DNA of 64,000 nt from Sceloporus undulatus. Taxonomy: Eukaryota > Chordata > Lepidosauria > Squamata > Phrynosomatidae. Position numbers and translations under genes: made by a program. The notes beneath the pieces are model-generated. The model ran no database searches. It was not told the origin of the DNA and worked only from the letters and a program-made list of their open reading frames with translations. Below are positions 55,241 through 64,000 of this stretch, one piece after another (position 1 is the stretch's first letter; each line of letters starts with the position of its first letter). The DNA lies in assembly GCF_019175285.1 (NCBI RefSeq), contig NC_056523.1, positions 124,514,305 through 124,578,304 of the forward strand, given 5' to 3'.

Positions 55241-57139
55241 TGATCTACAGAAAACTATGTGAAATGATGGACATAGAAATTGTTAAAGATTTTCTATACT
55301 GTACATTTGCTCAGTCATCTATCAAAATGAAGTCTATAATCAAGGAATCAAAAGAAGACTAAGATTTGGTCCAGGCCAAGTGAACTAGATGAGATATTCC
55401 AGAAAGACAAATAAATGGTTTGAGGAGGAAATTAAGCCTGAATGACTAAACTAAGGTTTTTCCAATTTAGACATATCATGACATGACGTGACTGTAAAAG
55501 ATAATAACAGTTGGTGAAGCTGAAAACAGTAGGAAAAGAGGAAGACCATGTTACAGGTGAACTGATCTGGAAAGTCATGACTCTGCTTTTGCAAAACCAG
55601 ATCTGGGCTGTTAATGACAGGGACTATTGGAGGCTCTACATTTACATTTACCTTTATATTGGAGGTCCCCCCTTCATAGGGTTGCCATAAGTTAGAAGTT
55701 GATGGCACATAGAAACATCAATAACCTTCAAAAATGCTCTTGTGGAAATTTAAATTGTTTTCCTTAGGCTGGCACTTCCAAGATGCATGCATATCCCACA
55801 ATACGATTACTAACTGAGGATGGTGACATTTGTAATCCAGCACATCTGGAAAATGCCAGGTTGAGGAAACTTGTTCTAAAGCACTGCCATCAAGTAAACT
55901 ACACAACTCGGTTTCTCCTGTGATTTGCAGCCTCTTTTCTGTTCTTCCGATTATACCTTCCTCCTCCTAGCAACATGTGTACCATTAATGCAGCTGTCAA
56001 ACACCATGGATTGTTTAAGAGAATTGTATACAACTTGAAAAACTCCTGTTGAAATGTCTCAAAAATGTCCTTTAAAATCAACTTTTAAAGGGAACAAGAA
56101 TTATTCTATGTTGTTAATTGCACAAAACAGGTAACACTATTCCCGCTCACTACTTTTTGAAATGTTTCTTCTTTTAACCCACCCAACTCATTATGGGGAG
56201 CTGCACCAACTAACTTGTTACATTCCATTTCTGTTTAAAGCTTCTCACAGGCCAGCAGGGCGCTCATCTCAGAGTAAACTCATGAAGTTGAATGGGTCAT
56301 GTGGGATCCTCCATAGTCATTAAGGAACATTAAACATTCTTTTGTCAAGGTCTTGACTGTTCATTCTTTGGGATCAAGCCAGCCAAACTCAGTACAGTGT
56401 ATTTGAGAGTACAGGAGAGGGGGGGAAATGTGATATGCTACCAAAGGTGATTGTATTTCTCTAAAATGAATCATAGTCCATTATTCACGGTGTGGTTTCT
56501 CACATTACTGAACTATAAAGGTGCAGAACCACTCCCATCTCTGCATGAGGGGCAGATGACAATAGAAGTATTGTGTTTTCCCACAACTCTTCTGTTTGAT
56601 CCCTGGCAAACTGCTTCAGCCCAGCTCATCTCATAGCACCTTTAGTGGCCTCCTCCCCTTTCCTTTAAAATTGGTAGAGCACTCCTGGCTCTTTCCTCCA
56701 TCCTGCTGCAGAGAATAGCCAAACAAGTGTTTAAATCATTTAATTCAGTATGAAAATGAGGGGTACAACAAACCCACTTTTGGTGAAGACTTTTAACTGC
56801 AGCTCCCAGCATTCCTTACCAGGGTTGCTGGGATCTGTAATTCAGTAACATCTGGAGGGCTGCACAATTCCCACCCCTGCTCTGCCCAGTTATTGTTGGC
56901 TTTTCTTTTCATCCACAAGTGTCACTTTGAAATTTGACCTAAAGAGCTTAGAATGACAGCAAGAAAACAACAGCTCTAGAAAGTACCTGAGCAACCACAT
57001 TAGCAGAGAGGTGACTGGACTGTGCTATATACATGCACACACGCACACACTCTCCTTATGTGTATTTCACGCACAATCTTATTTTGCACAATAAATTTTA
57101 ATAATAACTTCCAGAAAGGCAGTCATGTTAGTATTATAC
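55241..57139. other. Unassigned sequence
   Basis: 1.9 kb without a recognised gene. 56787-56878 (AACTGCAGCTCCCAGCATTC, GGGATCTGTAATTCAGTAAC, TCTGGAGGGCTGCACAATTC) is a short hAT-like palindromic repeat. Confidence 0.45.
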
Positions 57140-57250
57140 TGGGGAGGGGAAAATGCCTCATGGTGGCATGTGAAGGACTAGCACATTTATAATGTCACAA
57201 AGTTTTGTGGACACTGTCCACTTCATCAGATGCCTGAAGCATAAACTTCA
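57140..57250 (-). mobile_element. PLE-type terminal fragment, family 2
   Basis: GGGAGGGGAAAATGCCTCAT, GACTAGCACATTTATAATGT CAC, GTGGACACTGTCCACTTCAT CAGATGCCTGAAGC. This order is the complement of the family 2 terminus also seen at 10470. No RT nearby. Confidence 0.6.
57203..57229 (-). ncRNA. Hammerhead-like motif with perfect stem II
   Basis: Minus strand: CTGATGA (57229-57223), GTGGAC-AGT-GTCCAC (57221-57207), a perfect 6-bp stem and triloop, then AAAA (57206-57203) in place of GAAA. The stem has been kept while one core base differs. Confidence 0.5.
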
Positions 57251-57724
57251 GATGGCAGATTAATATGTGCATCCTTGGATAGGCAGGAATAGATTGAAGA
57301 GGATCAGTTCAGAAAGAACTGAAATGTTGACATTACAGATAGATTATTACTACCTGTGCTGTGGCTATTAGCAGCATAGTAGTTGTGTAGTAACACAGAT
57401 GTGCTTGGATTAATGAGCTGATCCACAAACACTGCAAGATAAAATGCCTTAATCCCAATTCAAGTCACATGAAGTAGAGTCAAAAATCCTAGTGCAGTGG
57501 TTCCTTAACGTTTAGGCCCTCAAATTTCTTGAACTTCAACAGCCATAATCCTTGCTCAGTTAACATGTTAGCTGGTGCTTCCAAGTGCTGACATCTAAAA
57601 CATCTGGTCATCCATTGCTGGGGTGGATTCTTATACTGTTTTTTCTTTGATGTTCCTTTGTGAAGATTATCAATTTTTACTCCATATGGCTAAATTGCTA
57701 GTGCCTTCCAGTGTAGAAATTTTC
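57251..57724. other. Unassigned sequence
   Basis: 57500-57610 carries a faint hAT-like repeat (CTTGAACTTCAACAGCCATAATCC). No gene. Confidence 0.4.
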
Positions 57725-57830
57725 AGGGGGGTTAAGGTAACAAAAGCCTCTACCAGCCAAACAAAAATCTTGTGACACCTTAAGAACAAACACATTTATA
57801 ATAACACAAGTTACAGTATAGGATTGTCTA
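57725..57830 (-). mobile_element. PLE-type terminal fragment, outer part only
   Basis: GCCAAACAAAAATCTTGTGA CACCTTAAGAACAAACACAT TTATAATAACACAAG: the outer half of a family 2 terminus, ending before the CTGATGA box. Short and diverged. Confidence 0.4.
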
Positions 57831-58792
57831 GAAACATAGTATCTTGCCTTGTTTCACTCTGTATATATGATTTCCTAGGAGCAAAAGAACTTTGTTGGAG
57901 ACCCTGGAGATCTGTTGCTAGTCGTGCAAGGCAGTGTTAGGCTTAGATGGACAAATAGTCTGGTCTGGTACAAGACAGCCTCTTGTGTTCATAATTTTTT
58001 CTGACAAAATGGAGGGAGACAAGGCCCTTGAGGCATGAGGAAGAGCTTGCTCTGAGGGGGAAGTTGGCTTGGCTCTCTTTTAAAATAAATAGGTCAGACA
58101 TGCCAAAGTGCACAACTAGGAAAGGGGGGGGAAATCCCACGCACAGGGAGATACTGCTGCTTGGGAAGGGGTGAGGCTTGCTTTTGTTTGGCAACTTCCA
58201 AGGATTACATGGACTTCCATGCAGCATATGAATCTGGCAAGAATAAAATCACACCCACCCACCAATCCAACAAATTCTTGAAATTATGCTGGCATAATTA
58301 TCAGTGGCGTTACAGGTGCTATCCAGTGTGTGCCTGTGACAGCCCATTTGTTCATGGCAATCTTAACCGCAGTGAAAGCTGACTTTGTCACTGGAGGTGG
58401 GATGCTATGTTTCCCAGTGGGGCTTTAAAGAAGTCAGTGAAGAATAAGCTCTTACCTCACAACCAACAGAAACATCCATAACTATGCTGCCAAGAGCCTA
58501 TGGCTCTTACTTGACACAGGCAGAGCACAACACTCAATCAGGGTACTTATGATGTAGGTCCAGAGTGGTGAAGGCTGCATGATAGCAGATGGATGGTACC
58601 TGGGCACAACCCCACAACTATTCATTGGCTAATCTGGGTCAGTGAAGTAGAAGAGCACGCAAAGGTTTTCAGGCTGCAGTTGTATGGCTGGGGGGGGGGG
58701 GGAAGAGCAAGTAATGGTGTTCCCCAAGGAGATAAAGGATACCTCCTTTTGCAATGCCGCCCCCCCCCCCCCGTACTATGCCAGTATAACAC
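57831..58792. other. Unassigned sequence with G and C runs
   Basis: G-run at 58690-58702 and C-run at 58759-58772. No gene recognised. Confidence 0.5.
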
Positions 58793-58921
58793 AGTTGCTG
58801 TTGCTATGTGCCTTCAAATCGTTTCTAACTTATGGTGTCCCTAAGGTGAGCCTAACACAGGGGTTTCTGAGGCTGAGAGTGTGTGACCTGCCAAAGCCAT
58901 GGTTGAGTGGGGATAACTCCT
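58793..58921 (-). mobile_element. tRNA-derived SINE (family A) fragment, minus strand
   Basis: GTTGCTGTTGCTATGTGCCT TCAAATCG, CTTATGGTGTCCCTAAGGTG, GGCTGAGAGTGTGTGACCTG. Tail-side half only; the head is missing. Confidence 0.75.
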
Positions 58922-60899
58922 GGTTAGGTTAGAGCTGCCTAATTCACCAAGAGGATTCTGGCCACTTCATGCCCTCAAATATTTCACAGATGAAAACCAG
59001 GACACATGTGGCCAGGAAACATCAGAATGAGGTCAAGATGGTGAAAGCTATTCATAAGGAAGAACACACAAGCTAAGAGAAGCTGTAGCAGTTTACTTTT
59101 GCCTCAGCCTAGTTCTGTCCCTTTCTCAACTGTATGCCCTGCTGGGCTAATTCATTGTAAAGTAATTTGGACTTTAAACTCATTTTGTAGCAAGGACAGT
59201 AAGCCAGGACAAAGTGGGAAAATGGGAAGAGGAGACAGAAACTGGGACAGAAGTTATTTTAAAGTTCAAACTCACCATGGCACTACCTTCCAATGGTGAT
59301 GGGATTGCATGGTCATGTGAGGCAAGAGGCTCCTGGTGGGGTGTTCCATGTCAGACGGGCTTTTGCTGAGGAGCCAGCAAATTGGCCTGCTTTTCCGGGA
59401 TGCCAGCACTTTAACCATTTTCAGGATGGAAGCACCTTGGTCCCCATGTGAAACAGTTCTGTGCCAAAGGGTTGCTGGGCAGCAGCAGTAATGGAGGATG
59501 ACACTGGCGATGGATCTTTCAAAGACAACAGCAGTGGCACTACAGCTAATGCTTGCTAGTACTATGCAGAAGGATGGGTGGTTTGGAGATCTCAAATTCA
59601 TAAGTCAAAGTTGATTTGACAGCAGTTAACAACAAACAAAGTTTTTGTCCACTGCTGAGCCTCTTCCTTTGATAAACATATATCTCCTGCAAAGGGGTTA
59701 GATTTACAGGTGGCTTCATAGAGGCTATATGAAAACAGTATAGGAAACAATTAATTGCAAGCACCTTGAACTATAACGTCTGGCCTCTTTTTCATGAGAA
59801 TTAAGGATGTTAATAATAAGCGATACAAGAAGTCTGAAAAGAATTGAAATGAACACAACAGCTTATGTTGTAACTATGGAATGAAAAACAGCTGCAGCAT
59901 ATTTTCCTCCAAAAAACAAAACAAAAACCATTTAATCTTACATAGCACACTGACAGAAAAGAAAAGAATAAGGGAGGGGGGAATCAAAACCAAAGCCCAA
60001 GTCACGAAACAGAATAAGGGCATAATCCAACCAAAGTTAAGTACTTCCAGCCTTCAAAGTGAGCGTGATGCTGAGCACTTGCTTAATTATCAATGAGACT
60101 TTTTGGTTTTTAGGGGTTACTCAACAGCTTTCCCCTCCCCTCCCCCTCCTTTTTATTTTATTCTGTCAGCATGGAAAACACTTCCTGTTGTTGGGTGCAC
60201 ATTCTGGAGAGAAATTACAGCCAATGTTTGGAGCAAGAGGGGCATTCCAGGGGGACTGTTGTGGAGGTGGGAAGGAAGCAGTCTCCCTCTTTCCTAAGGA
60301 TTCCCCTTTTATCTCTTGCATTGAGGTAATGTGGAAGGTAGCAGTTGAGTTTCCAGCCTTGAAACAGAGGGAAGTCTATAACACCCAAAAAAAATGGGAA
60401 ATGCATTGCGCAGAAAGAGGACAAAAGAGGCATAATCCTCTTTTAAGTAGCAGCAGCAACGGGACTCCCATTTTGTTTTCTTTTGTGTAATCTAAGTGTA
60501 GATGCACACTTAGAAATTATTACTTGAATCTCACCATAATGAGGGAGACAAAGGTGGGCTTGGTGAGCTGTGTGCCTGCCTGCTTCCTCTTCTGTCCATA
60601 TGAAATTGATGGGCAACCTCTTGCTTTTCCTTTGTACAATGATTCTTTACCACTAAACTACTGAACTTGGACTGGACAACCTTTCAACAAATGTTGCCTT
60701 CTTATAGAGGGCAGACTTCTGTAAAGCAGGACATGTGGCAGGACCCTAAGAGGTACTCGCTGAGGGATTCTGGAGGTTTTCCAAGCTCTGTGGAGAACAT
60801 AAATCATTCCAAGAACAAATGCAAGGAGCACATGTTGCAGCATCAGTTGGGGATGCAAAGTTGTTAGTATGTTCAGTTAGTTTGTTAAAGATAAGGCCA
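58922..60899. other. Unassigned sequence
   Basis: 2 kb without a recognised gene. Frames up to about 143 codons show no known domain and no coding-like composition that I can defend. Confidence 0.45.
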
Positions 60900-61777
60900 C
60901 CTTTAAGAGTTGAATCTCCCAAGGTAACTGATACATGGATTTGTAATTGGTTGACCGGCCGAACCCAAAGGGTGCTCAACAATGGTTCCTGTTCATCCTG
61001 GAGAGAAGTGCCCCTTGGGGTCCCACGGGGGTCTGTCCTGGGCCCAGTGCTATGCAACATCTTTATCAATGACTTTGATGACAGAATTGGGGGCATAGTT
61101 ATCAAATTTGCGGATGACATCAAATTAGGGGGAGTAGCTAATACCCCAGAGGAGAGGATCAAAATTCAAAATGACCTGAATAGACAAGAAAGCTGGGCCA
61201 AAGCTAACAAAATTAAATTCAACATGGAGAAACATAAGGTACTGCAATTAGGGCGAAAAAATGAAATGCACAGATATAGGATTGGGGACACCTGGCAGAA
61301 CGAAACTACATGTGAAAGGGAACTAGGAGTCCAAGTAGACCACAAGTTGAACATGAGTCAACAGTGCAATGCCGCAGCTAGAAAGGCCAATGCAATTTTA
61401 GGCTGCATCAATAAAAGTATAATGTCTAGGTCAATGGAAGTAATAGTGCCACTGTATTCTGCTCTGGTCAGGCCCCACCTGGAATATTGTGTCCAGTTCT
61501 GGGAACCACAATTCAAAAAAGATGTTGAGAAACTGGAGGGTGTCCAAAGGAGGGCGACTAAAATGGTGAAGGGCTTGGAAACCATGCCCTATGAGAAACA
61601 CCTTAAGGAGCTGGGGATGTATAGCCTGGAGAAGAGAATGTTAAGAGGTGATATGATAGCCTTGTTTAAATATTTGAAGGGATGTCATACTAAGGATGGA
61701 GCAAGCTTGTTTTTTGCTGCTCCAGAGGCTAGGACCCAGAACAATGGATGCAAGCTCCAGGAAAAGAGATTCCACCT

Positions 61778-62933
61778 AGGGTTACCATAAGTCAGGACTT
61801 CCAAACCGGGACAAATGTAGGACAACATTTTCAAATGTAGAACACATTTTTTAAATGAAGGACACGCGAAAAAAATTGATAATTTTTAAAAAATGTTAAT
61901 ATAAATGCATGTTTCTTAGGCATGCTCAAAATGGAGGACATTTTGGCATTATTCCTAGACTGATGGCAGAAATGTACTTCCCTTTCTGGCCAAACCCCCC
62001 CCCCCCCCATTCCAAAACACACACAACAGCACATTTGGGCATAGAATATGACTTCATTTAACATGGCTTCTTGCATATTTCAGATGTTTGAAATTCACAC
62101 TCTTTCCCCTTCAGAAACAGTGAACACATGCCTCAGAAGCTGACTGTTATCTATATCATCATCATCATAATCACTTTCATTGTTAAAAGAAGGGAAATCT
62201 GTTAGCATTAAAAGCACCAAAAATACACAGAAAGCGCACTTTGGGTGGGTGGGGGGGGGAAACCTTTGAAAATGGGCACCCACCTCCTCCTCCTCCTCTT
62301 CTTCTTCCTCCTCTTCTTCCTCCTCCTCCTCTTGTTTCCCCCTCCTCCTCCTTGCCATGCGCCAAGAAAGGGCGCTTTTCCCTCCCCCTGGCCCTCCTCA
62401 GCTCCGCCTCCTCCTTGAGGCTGGCCAATGGCGGGCTGGGGCTGGAAACAGCCCTGTCCTCACTCTTCTGCCAGTGGCCAGCAAGCCTCAAGCCAGGGGA
62501 CGAGCGCTCTGTTTACAGCTCCGCGCGCGGGCGCACAAGCGGGGCAAGCGTGAGCTGGCGCCAGCCACAGCTGCAGCAAGTGTTGCGGGTAGCGTGGCCA
62601 CGTGATGGAGGCGGAGGAGGAGGAGGAGGTAGGCGGGCAGCGTGGAGGAGGAGGAGGAGTAGGAGAAAGAGGGCGGGCACATGGCTACGCAGAAAAGAAA
62701 GAGATGGCCTCCGTGGGAGTGCGTGGAAACGGAGACGGAGGAGGGGGAGGCGGAGGAGGAGCTGGCTGGCTGGCTGGTTGGCCGGCCAGGCTGCCGGCTG
62801 CATGAGCGGCCGCACGTTCACAGCGGCCACATGAGCGTGCCCGGCCCAGGGGCTGGCACCAAAAGTGTGAATCCGCAGTAACCAGGCCGGGACCAGGCCG
62901 GGACCGCTAAAACCAAGACAGTCCCGCCTGCAG
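61778..62933 (+). mobile_element. 'AGGACA' family DNA element inside CR1, 1.16 kb
   Basis: Flanked by a 10-bp repeat GATTCCACCT (61768-61777, 62934-62943) that restores the CR1 sequence when one copy is dropped. Left end GGGTTACCATAAGTCAGGAC, CCGGGACAAATGTAGGACAA, then ATGTTTCTTAGGCATGCTCA as in 49626-50748. Interior: C-run (61988-61999), CCTCCTCCT/CTTCTTCTT tract (about 62282-62355), GGAGGAGGA tract (about 62607-62665) and a GC-rich end with GGGACCAGGCCGGGACC. No transposase seen; the long frames are simple-repeat artefacts. Confidence 0.85.
62282..62355 (+). repeat. (CCT/CTT)n pyrimidine repeat
   Basis: Irregular trinucleotide repeat of CCTCCT and CTTCTT in the AGGACA-type element; on the other strand it reads as GAG/GAA codons, giving a false poly-Glu frame. 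Confidence 0.9.
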
Positions 62934-63153
62934 GATTCCACCTCAACATTAGGAAGAACTTCCTGACAGTAAGGGCTGTTCGACAGTTGAACAAACTTCC
63001 TCAATGGAGAGTGGTGTAGTCTCCTTCCTTAGAGGTCTTTAAACAAAGACTGGATGGCCATCTGTCGGATATGCTTTGATTGAGAGTTCATGGCAGCAGG
63101 TTGAACTGGATGGTCCTTGTGGTCTCTTCCAACTCTATAATTCTATGATTCTA

Positions 63154-64000
63154 AACGTAATAAAAGGAACTACACAAAGCTGTGGAAGTTGATTAAAAAC
63201 CCAGTCACTATGAATAAGATCACCAGGCCAAACCCAGATTAAGGAAATGTTACTATGAGCCCGTGGGCCTCATGGCTTTCTGGAGACCTGCAAAGTAGGC
63301 CTGATAAGCCTCTGATGGAAACTCATATCAGAGTTTGGAGCCCTATTGAAAAGGACCTTGGCCCCTTGTACCCAACAATCTAATGGCTTTTGGCTGTTGG
63401 CATCCCATCATTTCTATTAATGAGGTCAGAGTTCAGGGAGGCTGATGCATGTAAAGATAGTCTTCTAGTAGTCCAAGAAGTGTTTTTTTTTATGGCTGCC
63501 AAGACACTGAAAAAGTTCATGAGTAATGTACTGTCCCCAAACATGGAGGTTGTATTTCTATCATGACTGATAGCTGCATTCTTCATGAAGGATAGCAACA
63601 CAAGGACCAAGTCACATAGAAAACATGAGGACATTAACACTTTGTAGCAACTGTGATCAAAACAAAAATTGAGACTGTCAATAAGATTAAAATGAAGTGC
63701 AGTGTAACCCTGGAGGCATACAGAATCTTGAAAAATGTCTCCCTGCCCCTGCCCCCCATTGTCCAACCATAGTAGATGAGCCAGACCAAGTACATCCATT
63801 TCACAGAAACATAATTCCTGCTTTTAACCTTTTCAAACACATGAGACAATACATCTGACTATATATTATGCTGAGATCATTCTTGTGAGAAGCAGTGTAG
63901 ACACTCATTACAAAAGTCCCCATAGTCATTCCCCTAAAGGGAGCCTCAAATCATAGCCGGGTTAATCCAGCCCAATACACCAGATTCATATCAACAACCT
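63154..64000. other. Unassigned sequence to window end
   Basis: No gene or repeat recognised after the CR1 3' end. Confidence 0.5.

Larger units (their letters stand above)
60900..63153 (+). mobile_element. CR1-clade LINE, 5'-truncated, split by a DNA element
   Basis: An open frame to 61777 encodes the RT core and C-terminal part: WLTGRTQRVL, PRGSVLGPVLCNIFINDFDD, IKFADDIKLGG (FADD at 61107-61118 replaces the usual YADD), NKIKFNMEKHKVLQLGRKNE, LGVQVDHKLNMSQQCNAAAR, IVPLYSALVRPHLEYCVQFW, RRATKMVKGLE, LRGDMIALFKYLKGCHTKDG. After the insertion, from 62943, it continues NIRKNFLTVRAVRQLNKLP, with an in-frame stop before SPSLEVFKQRLDGHLSDML, and ends with the short 3' UTR and AATTCTATGATTCTA. CR1 has no poly(A) and ends in a short octamer-like repeat, as seen. 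The N-terminal endonuclease is absent. Relatively well preserved, so probably among the younger CR1 copies here. Confidence 0.9.

Noticed and set aside
60819-61790. A 323-codon open frame that could be taken for a host gene
   Set aside because: Its protein is CR1 reverse transcriptase (FADD, VDHKLNMSQQC, YSALVRPHLEY) and the CR1 3' end follows after an insertion.
62241-62834. Long frames rich in Pro, Ser, Arg or Gly/Glu
   Set aside because: They read through trinucleotide and GC-rich repeats of a DNA element; overlapping frames on both strands are equally open, as expected of simple repeats.
62480-62900. CpG island promoter
   Set aside because: Same reasoning: it is the interior of the element inserted in CR1.

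Overview
The window is vertebrate nuclear DNA, most likely from a squamate reptile and probably an iguanian lizard. The evidence is the mix of repeats: many copies of one tRNA-derived SINE ending in short AAC repeats, one Sauria-type SINE with a Bov-B-like tail, 5S rRNA-derived SINEs, CR1 and L1 LINEs, Penelope-like retroelements (PLEs), and many small palindromic DNA transposons. I found no convincing host exon, RNA gene, CpG-island promoter or prokaryotic feature. The longer open frames all fall in LINE or PLE reverse transcriptase or in low-complexity repeat. The window reads as intergenic or deep intronic sequence. Species and chromosome cannot be told from it.

Layout. 1-6.1 kb holds a SINE split by a palindromic MITE, a small TA-flanked MITE and a 5'-truncated PLE (minus strand, RT and GIY-YIG remains). 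6.1-9 kb holds a SINE interrupted by both a CR1 tail and an inverted pair of PLE termini. 9.1-10 kb is a long pyrimidine tract plus GC-rich repeats. 13.7-14.1 kb is a (GATA)n array split by a Tigger-like MITE and marked by a 10-N gap. 15.2 kb is a long G/C homopolymer block. 17.6-18.6 kb has three palindromic or inverted-repeat elements. 21.0-22.5 kb is a CpG-rich element with an 11-copy, 74-bp minisatellite. 24.6-28.3 kb is dense with SINEs, PLE termini, 5S-derived SINEs and a three-level nest (MITE < SINE < hAT). 28.6-45.6 kb is sparser, with scattered MITEs and SINEs. 45.7-46.6 kb is a 966-bp TIR element flanked by TTA. 48.6-55.2 kb is a PLE containing two large insertions, one of them an L1 that itself carries an hAT. 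60.9-63.15 kb is a CR1 LINE split by a 1.16-kb DNA element.

The most interesting signal is that the PLE-type termini carry hammerhead-ribozyme-like cores on one strand (CTGANGA, a stem-loop, GAAA), in at least three sequence families. At three places (6.42-6.62, 17.84-18.10 and 25.50-25.99 kb) two such termini sit as an inverted pair. Hammerhead motifs are known in PLE terminal repeats. The recurrent inverted-pair, apparently non-autonomous arrangement is the part most worth checking. Two further elements (49,626-50,748 and 61,778-62,933) share ends and end-proximal sequence but have different interiors, which suggests a modular DNA transposon family that picks up simple and GC-rich tandem repeats.
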